A DNA stretch of 13,171 nt. Origin: Eubacteriales Family XIII. Incertae Sedis bacterium (GTDB lineage Bacteria; Bacillota_A; Clostridia; Peptostreptococcales; Anaerovoracaceae). Below are positions 1-7,955 of this stretch, one piece after another. The translations under genes and the position numbers were made by a program. Location of the stretch: NCBI GenBank assembly GCA_031278145.1, contig JAITLA010000195.1:1-13171 (forward strand), in the 5' to 3' direction. Position 1 is the stretch's first letter. The number at the start of each line of letters is the position of its first letter. The notes beneath the pieces were generated by a model. It was not told where the DNA came from. It saw only the letters and a program-made list of their open reading frames with translations, and searched no databases.

Positions 1-1358
1 CGCATGACTTGCCCCACGAGGAAGCCGAAAGCCTTTTCCTTCCCGGCCCCGTAGTCCGCGACGGACTGCGGATGCTCGGCAACGGCCCGCTCCGCCGCGC
101 GCCTGAGCAGGGCGTCGTCCTCGATGAGCAGCAGATCGTGCGTCCGCACGTATTCCTCCGGATCGACGCCGTGCTTGAACACCTCTTCCACGACGGTCTT
201 GCCGACGGTGCGGTTGATCCTGCCGTCCGCTATGAGCCGTATCGCGGCGCCGAGCTTCCGCCCGTCCGCGACGATCCCGTCCGCATCCGCGCCCGTTTCC
301 TTCACGAGGCGCAATATATCGCCGGCCACGATGTTGGCGGCCTCCCGCGCGTGACCGGAGGCCGCGGCGGCTTCCTCGAACAGCCGCGCGATGCGGCGGC
401 TCGCCGTCAGCACGCCCGCCAGACGCGCGTCCATGCCGAATTCCCGCATGTAGCGCGCGCGCTTTTGTTCCGCGAGCTCGGGCAGCTCCGCGCGCACCGC
501 GTCGATCCAGTCCGCCGTCACGCGCACGGGGAGCAAATCCGGATCGGGGAAATATCGATAATCCTGCGCGTTTTCCTTGGAGCGCATCGCGTAATTCTCG
601 CCCTTTTCGTCGTCCCAGCGACGGGTTTCCTGCAGGACGCGTCCGCCGCTCTCGAGGACGGCGATCTGCCGGCGCCTCTCGTATGCGATGGCCCGCTGTA
701 TGGCCTTGAAGGAGTTCATGTTCTTCGTTTCCGTCCGCGTACCGTATTCGGACGCGCCCGCGGGCCGCACGGAAAGGTTCACGTCCGCCCGCATGGAGCC
801 CTCCTCCGGCTTGCAATCCGAAACATCCGTATACACGAGGATCTCCCGCAGCTTCTCCAGATAGGCCAATACCTCTTCGGCGCTTCGCAGGTCCGGCTCG
901 GAAACGATCTCTATCAGCGGCACGCCGCAGCGGTTGTAGTCCACCAAGCTGCCGCCGGCGTCGTGGAGCAGCTTGCCCGCGTCTTCCTCCATGTGTATCT
1001 CATGAATCCCCACCCGCTTCTCGCGGCCGTCCATGTCGAGCGTGACGAAGCCGTCCCGGCAGATGGGCTTGTACAGCTGCGATATCTGATAGTCCTTGGG
1101 CAGGTCCGGGTAGAAGTAATTCTTCCTGTCGAAACGGTTGTCCTCCTGAATGTCGCAGTTCAGCGCGAGGCCGGCGCGAACGGCTTTCTCGACGACGCGC
1201 TTGTTCAACACGGGCAGACTGCCCGGCATGCCGAGGCACACGGGGCAGGTATGCGCGTTGGGCTCGCCGCCGAAGGCCGTGCCGCACGCGCAGAATATCT
1301 TCGTCTTCGTCGAGAGCTCGACGTGCACCTCGAGCCCTATTACTGTTTCGTATTCCAT
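1..1358 (-). CDS. gatB: Asp-tRNA(Asn)/Glu-tRNA(Gln) amidotransferase subunit B (3' end cut by window)
   Basis: GatB is the tRNA-binding and kinase subunit of GatCAB. It activates the side chain of misacylated Glu-tRNA(Gln) or Asp-tRNA(Asn) with ATP so that ammonia from GatA can amidate it. Seen: an N-terminus beginning MEYETVIGLEVHVEL, paired cysteines C23/C25 and C38/C41 of the zinc site, the YFYPDLPKDYQISQ block, the GIHEIHMEEDAGKL block, and a C-terminal GatB/YqeY-like tail ending in the conserved FLVGQVM stretch. About 452 codons are present; the family is usually 475-480 residues, so only some 25 residues lie off the left edge. The ATG start is supported by AAGGAG eight bases upstream, and it lies 19 bp inside the end of gatA, which fits translational coupling. 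Last gene of the gat operon seen here. Confidence 0.97.
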   Translation of the reverse strand, partial: MEYETVIGLEVHVELSTKTKIFCACGTAFGGEPNAHTCPVCLGMPGSLPVLNKRVVEKAVRAGLALNCDIQEDNRFDRKNYFYPDLPKDYQISQLYKPICRDGFVTLDMDGREKRVGIHEIHMEEDAGKLLHDAGGSLVDYNRCGVPLIEIVSEPDLRSAEEVLAYLEKLREILVYTDVSDCKPEEGSMRADVNLSVRPAGASEYGTRTETKNMNSFKAIQRAIAYERRRQIAVLESGGRVLQETRRWDDEKGENYAMRSKENAQDYRYFPDPDLLPVRVTADWIDAVRAELPELAEQKRARYMREFGMDARLAGVLTASRRIARLFEEAAAASGHAREAANIVAGDILRLVKETGADADGIVADGRKLGAAIRLIADGRINRTVGKTVVEEVFKHGVDPEEYVRTHDLLLIEDDALLRRAAERAVAEHPQSVADYGAGKEKAFGFLVGQVM

Positions 1359-2863
1359 AAGGAACTCTCCTTGGGCGGCTTCTCGTGGTAATCCGTGGCC
1401 CCTTGCCAAGCGAAGGCCGTGCGGAGCAGCGCCGCCTCGGAAAAGGCGCGGCCGATCAGCTGCATTCCCACGGGCAGGCCCTCCGCGCCGAAGCCGCAGG
1501 GCAGGGCGATGCCGGGAAGGCCCGCGAGGTTCAGAGAAACCGTGTAAATATCGGCCATGTACATGGCCAGCGGATCCGATATCCGCTGCCCGATCTCATA
1601 GGCCACGGTCGGGCTGACGGGGCTCAGGATCGCGTCGTGCGACCGGAAGGTATCGTCGAAGGATCGCTTGATCAGGCCGCGCACGCGGAGCGCCTTCTTG
1701 TAATAGGCGTCGAAGTAGCCGGAGCTGAGCACGAAGGATCCGAGCATGATGCGGCGCTTGACCTCGGCGCCGAAGCCCTCCGCGCGGGATTTGTAAAACA
1801 TCTCGTGCACGTCCGTCGCGTCCTGCGAGCGATGGCCGTATTTGACCCCGTCGTAGCGGGAGAGGTTTGAGCCGGCCTCCGCGCAGGCGATGATGTAATA
1901 GGCGGGCACGGCGTATTCGATCAGCGGGATCTCCGTTTCCGCGACGGCTGCGCCGAGCGCCGCGAGCTTCTCCGCCGCCGCGAGGATGCGCTCCTTCACA
2001 TCCGCGTCGATGCCCATCTCAAAATAGTTGCGCGGCAGGGCGACGCGCAGGCCCGCGAGCGGCCGTCCCTCCGGCGCGCGCGCAAGCTCGTCCTCGATCC
2101 CGGAGAAGTCGAAGGGCGCCTCCATGACGGAGGTGCTGTCGCGCGCGTCCCCGCCCGAAAGCACGGACAGCGCGGCGGCGCAGTCGCGCGCGTCGCGGGC
2201 CATCGGCCCGATCTGGTCGAGCGACGAGGCGTAAGCCAGAAGCCCGTAGCGCGAAACACTGCCGTAGGTGGGCTTGATTCCCGTCAGATTGCAAAAGGAG
2301 CAGGGCTGCCGTGTCGAGCCGCCCGTGTCGGAGCCGATGGCGTAGGGGGCGAGGCGCGCGGCCACCGCCGCCGCCGATCCGCCCGAGGAACCGCCGGGCA
2401 CGCGCTTCGTGTCCCAGGGATTCCGCGTCACGCCGAAATAGGAGGTTTCCGTGGAGCCGCCCATCGCGAACTCGTCACAGTTCAGCTTCCCGAGGATGAC
2501 GGCGCCCGCCTCGTTCATGCGCTCCACGATATGCGCGTCGTAGGGCGGCCTGAAGTTTTCGAGTATCTTGGAGGCCGCCGTGGTCCGCGTCCCCTTGACG
2601 CAGATCACGTCCTTGACGGCCGTCGGCACGCCCGCCAGCGGGCTGTCCGAGAGCGCGCCCTCGTCTATGCGCGCCTGCACCGCGCGCGCGCGCCGCAGGG
2701 CTTCCTCCTCACAGACGCTTATGTAGGCGTTGACGCGACCGTCCTCCGCCTTTATGGCGTCCAGATAAATCCGCGTCGCCTCCGGGCTGCTGATCTTGCG
2801 CTCCTTGATAAGCCGCCCGAGCGCGAGCGCGCTCAAGCTCCTGATTTCCGATGTACCGTTCAT
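1340..2863 (-). CDS. gatA: Asp-tRNA(Asn)/Glu-tRNA(Gln) amidotransferase subunit A
   Basis: GatA is the glutaminase subunit of GatCAB: it hydrolyses glutamine and channels ammonia to GatB. The 507-residue product has the amidase-signature fold with an intact Ser-cisSer-Lys triad. The lysine is K84 in GVPTAVKDV, the cis-serine is S159 in PGGSSGGSAAA, and the nucleophile is S183 in GSDTGGSTRQP, in the same spacing as characterised GatA proteins. The downstream CNLTGIKPTYG and SSLDQIGP blocks are typical. Family length is about 485, so this is slightly long. The ATG is preceded by GGGAG ten bases upstream and follows the gatC stop by 21 bp. The stop lies 19 bp beyond the gatB start. Related amidases share the triad, but the gatC and gatB neighbours settle the assignment. 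Confidence 0.98.
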   Translation of the reverse strand: MNGTSEIRSLSALALGRLIKERKISSPEATRIYLDAIKAEDGRVNAYISVCEEEALRRARAVQARIDEGALSDSPLAGVPTAVKDVICVKGTRTTAASKILENFRPPYDAHIVERMNEAGAVILGKLNCDEFAMGGSTETSYFGVTRNPWDTKRVPGGSSGGSAAAVAARLAPYAIGSDTGGSTRQPCSFCNLTGIKPTYGSVSRYGLLAYASSLDQIGPMARDARDCAAALSVLSGGDARDSTSVMEAPFDFSGIEDELARAPEGRPLAGLRVALPRNYFEMGIDADVKERILAAAEKLAALGAAVAETEIPLIEYAVPAYYIIACAEAGSNLSRYDGVKYGHRSQDATDVHEMFYKSRAEGFGAEVKRRIMLGSFVLSSGYFDAYYKKALRVRGLIKRSFDDTFRSHDAILSPVSPTVAYEIGQRISDPLAMYMADIYTVSLNLAGLPGIALPCGFGAEGLPVGMQLIGRAFSEAALLRTAFAWQGATDYHEKPPKESSLWNTKQ

Positions 2864-2884
2864 TCCCCGCGCACTCCCGTCCGG

Positions 2885-3172
2885 CTATTCCACCGTCTTG
2901 AACACCTTGAAGTAATCGCCCTTCCTGTCGGGCGCGTTTTGCAGCATCTCCTCCCGCCTGTCGCCGTTTTGCACCGCATCCTCGCGGAAGCGGTTGACCG
3001 CGTCGAAGGGGTGCGTCATCTCGGGCAGATCCGTCGTGTCGAGCTCGTTCAGCTTGTCCATGTAATTCAATATATCGCTCAGGTCCCGCTTGCGCGCCTC
3101 CCTTTCCTCCGCCGAAAGCGCGAGCCGCGAAAGCGCGCCGATGTAGTCTATCAAATCATCCGTAATCTTCAT
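2885..3172 (-). CDS. gatC: Asp-tRNA(Asn)/Glu-tRNA(Gln) amidotransferase subunit C
   Basis: GatC is the small stabilising subunit that wraps around the GatA-GatB interface. The 95-residue protein is exactly family size. Its N-terminal helix region (MKITDDLIDYIGALSRLALSAEE) carries the usual LSRLALS-type motif. The middle has DLSDILNYMDKLNELDT, followed by an extended tail with LPEMTHPFDAVNRFREDAV and the C-terminal NAPDRKGDYFKVFKTVE, matching the conserved 'NAP...yf.VPkvie' ending. The start ATG has GGAGGG five bases upstream. It is the first gene of the gatC-gatA-gatB operon, and a promoter is visible about 55 bp upstream. GatCAB is needed in bacteria that lack GlnRS and/or AsnRS, which probably applies here. 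Confidence 0.97.
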   Translation of the reverse strand: MKITDDLIDYIGALSRLALSAEEREARKRDLSDILNYMDKLNELDTTDLPEMTHPFDAVNRFREDAVQNGDRREEMLQNAPDRKGDYFKVFKTVE

Positions 3173-3225
3173 GCCGTCCCTCCGCGCGCGGTACGCAAAA
3201 CCGCAACAATCGTGCCCTTTGAGCT

Positions 3226-3254
3226 ATTGTATCACAACGCGCGCGCGCGCGCAA
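3226..3254 (-). promoter_or_regulatory. Promoter of the gatCAB operon (extended -10, CG-alternating spacer)
   Basis: On the minus strand the -10 box is TACAAT (3226-3231), preceded by TGA, which gives the TGn extended -10 motif. A partial -35 TTGCGC (3249-3254) lies 17 bp upstream. Predicted transcription begins near 3219, leaving a leader of about 47 nt to gatC. Most of the spacer is an uninterrupted CG alternation (3238-3252). Sequence match only. Confidence 0.6.
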
Positions 3255-3274
3255 ACAAAAACCGCCGGTGCGGC
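3253..3274 (-). terminator. Possible weak intrinsic terminator after putP
   Basis: Read on the minus strand, a short stem CCGC/GCGG with a 4-base loop is followed by TTTTTGTTTG. The stem is only 4-5 bp, so termination would be partial and some putP transcripts may read into gatC. The T-rich tail runs directly into the gat -35 region. Confidence 0.35.
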
Positions 3275-3318
3275 GCGCGGATTGCCCGTCACGGTTCGGC
3301 GGCGATTGAACGAAGGCC

Positions 3319-3345
3319 CCCCGGTGCGCGGGCCGCGAGCCGGGG
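3319..3345. other. GC-rich stem-loop just downstream of putP
   Basis: CCCCGG (3319-3324) pairs with CCGGGG (3340-3345), and an inner CGCG/CGCG stem (3327-3330 with 3334-3337) has a GGC loop. It sits about 10 bp past the putP stop. There is no T-run after it, so it is not a classical intrinsic terminator. It could protect the 3' end of the mRNA or act together with the weaker T-tailed hairpin further on. Confidence 0.4.
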
Positions 3346-3355
3346 AGCGCCGCGC

Positions 3356-4858
3356 TCAGCCGTTCGCCTCGTCGAAGGCGCGCAGCACGGCCTCGGGCGC
3401 CGGCTTGGACAGCTTGCTGAACAGCAGGATGCAGACGAAGGACAGCGCGAAGCCCGGCACGAGCGAGTACAGCCCCGTTTGCTCGTAAAGGGTTTCGCCC
3501 GCGCCGAACGAGATGTAATCCCAGAGTATGACGGTCAGTCCGCCCGCGATGATGCCGGCCGCGGCGCCGACGCGCGTGACGCGCCGCCAATACAGGGACA
3601 GAAGCACAAGCGAGCCGAAGGCCGATCCAAAGCCCGACCAGGCGTTGGACACGAGCTCCATAATGCTGTTGTCCGGATTGCGCGCGATGAAGTAGGCCAC
3701 AACGGAAACCGCGATGACGGCGGCGCGACTGAACCACAGCAGGCTCCTGTCCGAAGCCCGGGGATTGACGGAAGCCCTGTAGATGTCGCCCGTGACGGAG
3801 GATGCGGTCACCAGCAGCTGCGAATCCGCCGTGGACATGATGGCCGCGAGGATGGCGCACAGGAAGATCGCGCCGATAAAGGGGACCGGGACGATGGCGC
3901 CCTCGGCCATGAAGGTCCTTTGGATCATCTCGATAAACACCGTTTCCGGGTTTGCGAGGCCCGGCTCATAGGCGGCGCCCACGACCCCGACGACGATTGC
4001 AAAGCCGAGCGTCAGAAGGACCCAGACGATGGCGATGCCCGCCGAACGCTTCACCGTTTCGTCCGACTTGATAGCCATGAAGCGCACCAAGATGTGGGGC
4101 ATTCCGAAGTAGCCGAGGCCCCAAGCCAACTGCGAAACAACGGAAACAAAGGACTGCGTCCTGCCCGCGCCGTCCCCGAAGGCGTCAAGGAATTGGGGCG
4201 ACAGCGCCGCGCGCACCGCGTCCGCGCCGCCGATATCCGCGAGCGCGAGCAGGGGCACGACCGGAATCGCGATCAGAATCAGCGAGCCCTGTATCAAGTC
4301 CGTCCAGCAGACCGCGGCAAAACCGCCGAGGAAGGTGTAGATCAGGATCACCAGCACGCCTATGAGAAGCGCCGTCTGATAGCTTATGCCGAACACCAAG
4401 GAAAACAGGGTGCCGCCCGCGACGAAGGCGGAGGCCGTGTAGACCGCGAAAAAGAGGATGATGAATACGGCGGACGCAAGGCGGAGCAGCTTCGTATCGT
4501 CCCGAAAGCGGTTCTCGAAGAACTCCGGCAGGGTGATGGCGTTGTTCGCGACGATGGTGTGGCGGCGCAGGCGTTTTGCGACGAGGATCCAGTTCAGCGC
4601 GGTGCCGACCGCCAGACCGACCGCAATCCACATCTGCCCCGTACCGAGGGCGTACACGGCCCCCGGCAGGCCCATGAGCAGCCAGCCCGACATATCCGAG
4701 GCCTGCGCGGACATGGCGGCGACCCAAGCATTCAGCCTCCGGCCGCCGAGGAAATAGTCCGTGAGGTTCTCGGATTTCCGAAAAAACGCGGCGCCTATGC
4801 CGATCATGGCACCCGCGTAGAGGATAAAGGCGATGAGGATCCAAACGATATTCGACAT
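3356..4858 (-). CDS. putP: Sodium/proline symporter (SSS family)
   Basis: Integral membrane carrier that couples Na+ entry to proline uptake (solute:sodium symporter family). The 500-residue protein is full length for PutP (about 500) and has roughly 12-13 hydrophobic segments, starting at residues 4-24. Diagnostic PutP residues are visible: D55, S57 and G58 in the AQASDMSGWLLMGLPGA segment of TM2, at the same numbers as the E. coli enzyme, and S342/T343 in the AAIMSTADSQLLV segment, equivalent to the E. coli Na+-site S340/T341. The GYFGMPHILVRFMAIKS and SSVTGDIY blocks also fit PutP rather than the pantothenate or glucose branches. The ATG has GGGAG eight bases upstream. It follows argD by 50 bp on the same strand with no promoter or terminator seen between them, so it is probably co-transcribed with argB-argD. 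Proline is inferred from family motifs. Confidence 0.92.
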   Translation of the reverse strand: MSNIVWILIAFILYAGAMIGIGAAFFRKSENLTDYFLGGRRLNAWVAAMSAQASDMSGWLLMGLPGAVYALGTGQMWIAVGLAVGTALNWILVAKRLRRHTIVANNAITLPEFFENRFRDDTKLLRLASAVFIILFFAVYTASAFVAGGTLFSLVFGISYQTALLIGVLVILIYTFLGGFAAVCWTDLIQGSLILIAIPVVPLLALADIGGADAVRAALSPQFLDAFGDGAGRTQSFVSVVSQLAWGLGYFGMPHILVRFMAIKSDETVKRSAGIAIVWVLLTLGFAIVVGVVGAAYEPGLANPETVFIEMIQRTFMAEGAIVPVPFIGAIFLCAILAAIMSTADSQLLVTASSVTGDIYRASVNPRASDRSLLWFSRAAVIAVSVVAYFIARNPDNSIMELVSNAWSGFGSAFGSLVLLSLYWRRVTRVGAAAGIIAGGLTVILWDYISFGAGETLYEQTGLYSLVPGFALSFVCILLFSKLSKPAPEAVLRAFDEANG

Positions 4859-4908
4859 GTGTTCAACTCCCTTTCCACAGGCACCTTAGGATTCGTTACG
4901 GCAAAACC

Positions 4909-6078
4909 TTATGACAGGACCTCCCGCAGGATGGAAAGCCCCTCTTCCATCTCTTCCGCGCCGATGTTCAGCGGCGGAAGCAGGCGCAGCTTCTCCTTCG
5001 CCGTCAGAATCAAAAGACCCCGGGCCGCGCACGCGGCCACGACCTCCTTCGCGTTCCCTGCCGCAAGCTCGATGCCTATCATGAGCCCGAGCCCGCTGAC
5101 GGAGCGGACGGACGGCAGCTTCGCGAGCGCCTCCGTGAGGTAGGCGGCCTTGCCGCGGACCGCCTCCAGGAAGGCCTCGTCCACGCGGTCCAGAATCACC
5201 AAACCGCCGGCGCAGGCGACGGGATTGCCGCCGAAGGTCGAGCCGTGCTCGCCCGGGCCCAGCACCGCGTCGCATTTTTCGCCGAAGAGGATGGCGCCTA
5301 TCGGCAGCCCGCCGCCCAGCGCCTTGGCCGTGGTCACGATGTCGGGCTTCACGCCAAAATGCTCATAGGCGTAGAACCTGCCCGTCCTGCCGACGCCCGT
5401 CTGCACCTCGTCGACGATGAACAGGAGATCCCGTTCCGCGCAGAGCGCCGCGATGTCCCGCACGAAGGCCGCGTCGAGCGCGACCACGCCGCCCTCGCCC
5501 TGCACCGTTTCGATGATGACGGCGCAGGTGTCGGCCGTAACCGCCGCGCGCAGCCGCGCCGCATCGTCGGCGGGCACGTACACAAAACCCTCCAGAAAGG
5601 GCGCGAAGAACTTGTGAAAGGCGTTCTGCCCGGTGGCCGACACCGTTGCCATCGTCCTGCCGTGGAAGGAGTTCTCCAAGGTGATGATCTCCGGGCGCGG
5701 GATGCCGCGCTTCTCGAAGCCGTACTTGCGCGCGGCCTTGATCGCGCCCTCATTGGCTTCCGCGCCGGAATTGCAGAAAAAGACCTTGCTGAGCCCCGTC
5801 CGCGCAGTCAGGCGTTCCGCGAGCAAGGCGCAGGGCTCCGTGTGGTAGAGGTTGGACGTGTGCTGTAGCGTGGCGGCCTGCCGGCTGACGGCCTCCGCCC
5901 ACTGTGGGTCGCTGAAACCGAGCGCGTTCACGCCGATTCCGGATGTGAAATCTATGTAACGCTTGCCGTCCTCGGAACGGCAAACCGCGCCGCGACCCCA
6001 TACGAGGCTGACGTCGTTGCGCGCGTAGGTCCCCAGTATCGTCTTTTGATCCAATTTTTTCAGTTCGTCGTGTTTCAC
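4909..6078 (-). CDS. argD: Acetylornithine aminotransferase (PLP-dependent)
   Basis: Class III PLP aminotransferase that converts N-acetylglutamate semialdehyde to N2-acetylornithine in arginine synthesis. From the chosen start it is 389 residues, normal for ArgD. Visible motifs are the TYARNDVSLVWGRG opening, CNSGAEANEGAIKAARKYG (phosphate-binding, residues 102-120), NSFHGRTMATVSATGQ, VDEVQTGVGRTG (D223 contacts the pyridine nitrogen), TTAKALGGGLPIGA with the Schiff-base lysine K252, and GSTFGGNPVACAG. The start is a GTG at 6078, chosen because AAGGGG lies five bases upstream and the family begins just before the TYAR motif; the frame stays open further upstream but reads as unrelated low-complexity sequence. 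The nearby ATG at 6080 runs straight into TGA. Neighbouring argB favours acetylornithine over ornithine or GABA as substrate. ArgD enzymes can also serve lysine synthesis. Confidence 0.95.
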   Translation of the reverse strand: MKHDELKKLDQKTILGTYARNDVSLVWGRGAVCRSEDGKRYIDFTSGIGVNALGFSDPQWAEAVSRQAATLQHTSNLYHTEPCALLAERLTARTGLSKVFFCNSGAEANEGAIKAARKYGFEKRGIPRPEIITLENSFHGRTMATVSATGQNAFHKFFAPFLEGFVYVPADDAARLRAAVTADTCAVIIETVQGEGGVVALDAAFVRDIAALCAERDLLFIVDEVQTGVGRTGRFYAYEHFGVKPDIVTTAKALGGGLPIGAILFGEKCDAVLGPGEHGSTFGGNPVACAGGLVILDRVDEAFLEAVRGKAAYLTEALAKLPSVRSVSGLGLMIGIELAAGNAKEVVAACAARGLLILTAKEKLRLLPPLNIGAEEMEEGLSILREVLS

Positions 6079-6093
6079 ATTTACCCCTTTCCG

Positions 6094-6111
6094 GCGCCGC
6101 GCAGGCGGCGC
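6094..6111 (-). other. Stem-loop immediately upstream of the argD ribosome binding site
   Basis: GCGCCGC and GCGGCGC form a perfect 7-bp stem with a 4-base loop in the 77-bp argB-argD gap. It ends only three bases before the AAGGGG ribosome binding site of argD (6084-6090). It could block upstream exonucleases or tune argD translation. No T-tract, so not a terminator. Confidence 0.5.
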
Positions 6112-6155
6112 GTTCTCTTGCAAAGACGGACCGAGCGCGATGCCCCGACGGCCTC

Positions 6156-7028
6156 TCAGACCGTCGCGACGCCCCGGCGCAGGATGCGCGTACCACCGCC
6201 CTCGGACGACAGCGCGCGCAACAGGGCGCGCGGCGCGCGCCCGTCGATTACGGCCGCCTCCCGCAGCCCGCCCTCTTCGACGGCGGCGACGCAGCACAGC
6301 AGCTTGGGTATCATGCCGCCGCGAACGACGCCGCGCGCGATGAGATCCCGCGCCGCACCCGTGTCCAGCGTTTCCAGCAGGGAGCCCTCGTCGTCCGGCG
6401 CCGCCAGCACGCCCTTCACATCGGTCATCAGAATCAGCTTCTCCGCGCGCAGCGCGCCCGCGAGCGCGGCGGCGGCGGTATCGGCGTTGATGTTGAGCGG
6501 CGCGCCCCGATCATCCGCGCCTATCGTGGCCACCACGGGCACGAAGCCCCGCGACAGGAGCAGCGCGGGCAGACCTGCGTCCACCCCCTCAATCTCGCCG
6601 ACGAGGCCGAGGTCCGGCGCGCCGCGCCGCTTACGGACGCGCAGCATGGCGCCGTCGGCGCCGCACAGCCCGACGGCCTTGCAGCCGGCGGCGGAGAGCA
6701 GCCCCACGAGGCCCTTGTTGACCTTGCCGGCCAGCACCATGCGGACGATCTCCATCGTTTCGGCGTCCGTATGGCGAAGCCCGTCGACAAAGACGGGCGT
6801 CTTGCCCGTCTTCTTCAAGGCGGCGTCGATTTCGGGTCCGCCGCCGTGTACGAGCGTGATGAGGACGCCGAGCCGCGAAAGCAGCGCGACCTCGCGCATG
6901 ACCGCCTCCTTGCGCGCTTCGTCCGCCATGGCCGCGCCGCCGTACTTCACCACGATATTTTTGCCGGCGCAGAAGCGCGCGACGGCCTCCGCTTCGGCGC
7001 GCAGGGACCCGTCATCGGGATGTTCCAC
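6156..7028 (-). CDS. argB: Acetylglutamate kinase
   Basis: Phosphorylates N-acetylglutamate with ATP, the second step of arginine synthesis (amino acid kinase family, cytoplasmic). Seen: the KNIVVKYGGAAM nucleotide-binding start, the LVHGGGPEI glycine loop, FVDGLRHTDAETMEIVRMVLAGKVNKGLV, NINADTAAAALAGAL, LILMTDVKGV and the C-terminal GGMIPKL...DGRAPRALL block. The start was chosen as GTG at 7028, giving 290 residues, because GGGAG lies nine bases upstream and it leaves a 22-residue N-terminal helix as in other ArgB proteins. In-frame alternatives are ATG 7061 and GTG 7079, both with poor ribosome binding sites; 7061 would nearly abut the stop of the upstream gene. The common GLSGKDG motif reads GLCGADG here, a tolerated variant. 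It is followed by argD; argC, argJ and argF are not in the window. Confidence 0.95.
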   Translation of the reverse strand: MEHPDDGSLRAEAEAVARFCAGKNIVVKYGGAAMADEARKEAVMREVALLSRLGVLITLVHGGGPEIDAALKKTGKTPVFVDGLRHTDAETMEIVRMVLAGKVNKGLVGLLSAAGCKAVGLCGADGAMLRVRKRRGAPDLGLVGEIEGVDAGLPALLLSRGFVPVVATIGADDRGAPLNINADTAAAALAGALRAEKLILMTDVKGVLAAPDDEGSLLETLDTGAARDLIARGVVRGGMIPKLLCCVAAVEEGGLREAAVIDGRAPRALLRALSSEGGGTRILRRGVATV

Positions 7029-7037
7029 AGAAGCCCT

Positions 7038-7042
7038 CTCCC
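7038..7042 (-). promoter_or_regulatory. Ribosome binding site that favours the GTG start of argB
   Basis: GGGAG on the minus strand lies nine bases before GTG 7028. The other in-frame starts at 7061 and 7079 lack a comparable site, so this decides the start. Confidence 0.55.
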
Positions 7043-7057
7043 TTCCGTCGTGCGCGA

Positions 7058-7909
7058 TCATTTCCACCGCAACGCGCACAGCTTTCTTTTTATGTCAAAA
7101 TCGTCAAAGCCCAGGGGGCCGTTCACGCCCCTGCCGATCTCGACGTCCCGTTTGACGCGCTCCCCGTGGAAGTCCGAACCGCCCGTGACGACAAGGCCGT
7201 GCTTGCGGGCAAGCGAGAGGTACAGCGCGGTCTGTTCGGGGCTGTGCGCGCTGTAATGGCACTCCAGCCCCCGAAGCCCGTCCTTCACGAGCTCGCCCAG
7301 CAAGGCGTCGAGCGCGGGCGCGGCCAGCCGCAGGGTCATGGGATGGGCCAAGACGGCGACCCCGCCGGCCGCGCGAATGACCCCGATGCCGGCCCGCGGC
7401 GTGGGCTTGGGCCTTTCTATCGCGTAGAAATCGGGGGTGGAGAGATATTTCGCAAACGCGTCCTTGAAGTCCGCGGCATGGCCGGCCTCCGTCAGGGCGC
7501 GCGCGAAATGCGACCGGCTCACCATGCCGCCCGCCGCGTGCTTGCGCACGCCGGTCCGCGACACGGGTACGCCCTTCTTCTCCAGATAGGCGTGGATGCG
7601 CTCCTCCCGAAGCCCCCTGAGCCGCACAAACTCCGCGTTCATGCGCAGCAATTCCCGGTTCTCGCAGTCGATGCAGTAGCCGAGAATATGCAACTCCCCG
7701 TTGCCCTTCACGCTGATCTCAACGCCCGGTATGAAGTCTATCCCGGCCTCGCGCGCCGCCGCGGCCCCCTCGGCGATGCCGCTTACCGTATCGTGATCGG
7801 TGATCGCCATCAGGGAAACGCCCCTGTCCGCAACCAAGCCCACCAGCGCGCGCGGCGAATACTGTCCGTCGGATTGATTCGTATGCAGATGCAGATCGAT
7901 GCGCCCCAT
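7058..7909 (-). CDS. PHP-domain phosphoesterase, YciV/RNase AM (TrpH) type
   Basis: The 283-residue product is a complete PHP-domain metalloenzyme. Characterised relatives are the 5'-3' exoribonuclease RNase AM (YciV) and a 3',5'-nucleoside bisphosphate phosphatase, so it probably hydrolyses small RNAs or pAp-like nucleotides. Seen: DLHLHTNQSDG at residues 5-15 (H7, H9, D14), AITDHDTVSG (D38, H39), IPGVEISV (E64), LHILGYCID (H74), SHFARAL (H134), VLAHP (H189) and GGSDFHG (D246, H248), together the full set of metal ligands. The insert between residues 80 and 180 is also typical of this subfamily. The start is ATG 7909 with GAGG ten bases upstream; upstream codons in frame lie in the promoter. 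First gene of the PHP-argB-argD-putP unit, with 29 bp before argB. The in vivo substrate is not determinable from sequence. Confidence 0.9.
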   Translation of the reverse strand: MGRIDLHLHTNQSDGQYSPRALVGLVADRGVSLMAITDHDTVSGIAEGAAAAREAGIDFIPGVEISVKGNGELHILGYCIDCENRELLRMNAEFVRLRGLREERIHAYLEKKGVPVSRTGVRKHAAGGMVSRSHFARALTEAGHAADFKDAFAKYLSTPDFYAIERPKPTPRAGIGVIRAAGGVAVLAHPMTLRLAAPALDALLGELVKDGLRGLECHYSAHSPEQTALYLSLARKHGLVVTGGSDFHGERVKRDVEIGRGVNGPLGFDDFDIKRKLCALRWK

Positions 7910-7955
7910 ACGCTCGCTTCCTCTTCCCGCGTGGTTTCCGTGTAAGCCTCTCGTT

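Noticed and set aside
9..1391. Plus-strand open frame of 460 codons opposite gatB
   Set aside because: Antisense shadow of a gene with clear GatB motifs; no ribosome binding site or family features.
2531..5143. Plus-strand open frame of 870 codons opposite gatA, gatC, putP and argD
   Set aside because: It lies antisense to four well-identified genes, its translation is rich in Arg, His, Asp and Gly with no recognisable domain, and it spans gene boundaries. High GC removes stop codons on the antisense strand, which explains its length.
6079..6297. Upstream extension of argD to an in-frame start at 6297
   Set aside because: The added 73 residues are Arg/Ala-rich, overlap the end of argB and have no counterpart in the ArgD family; the GTG at 6078 has a good ribosome binding site.
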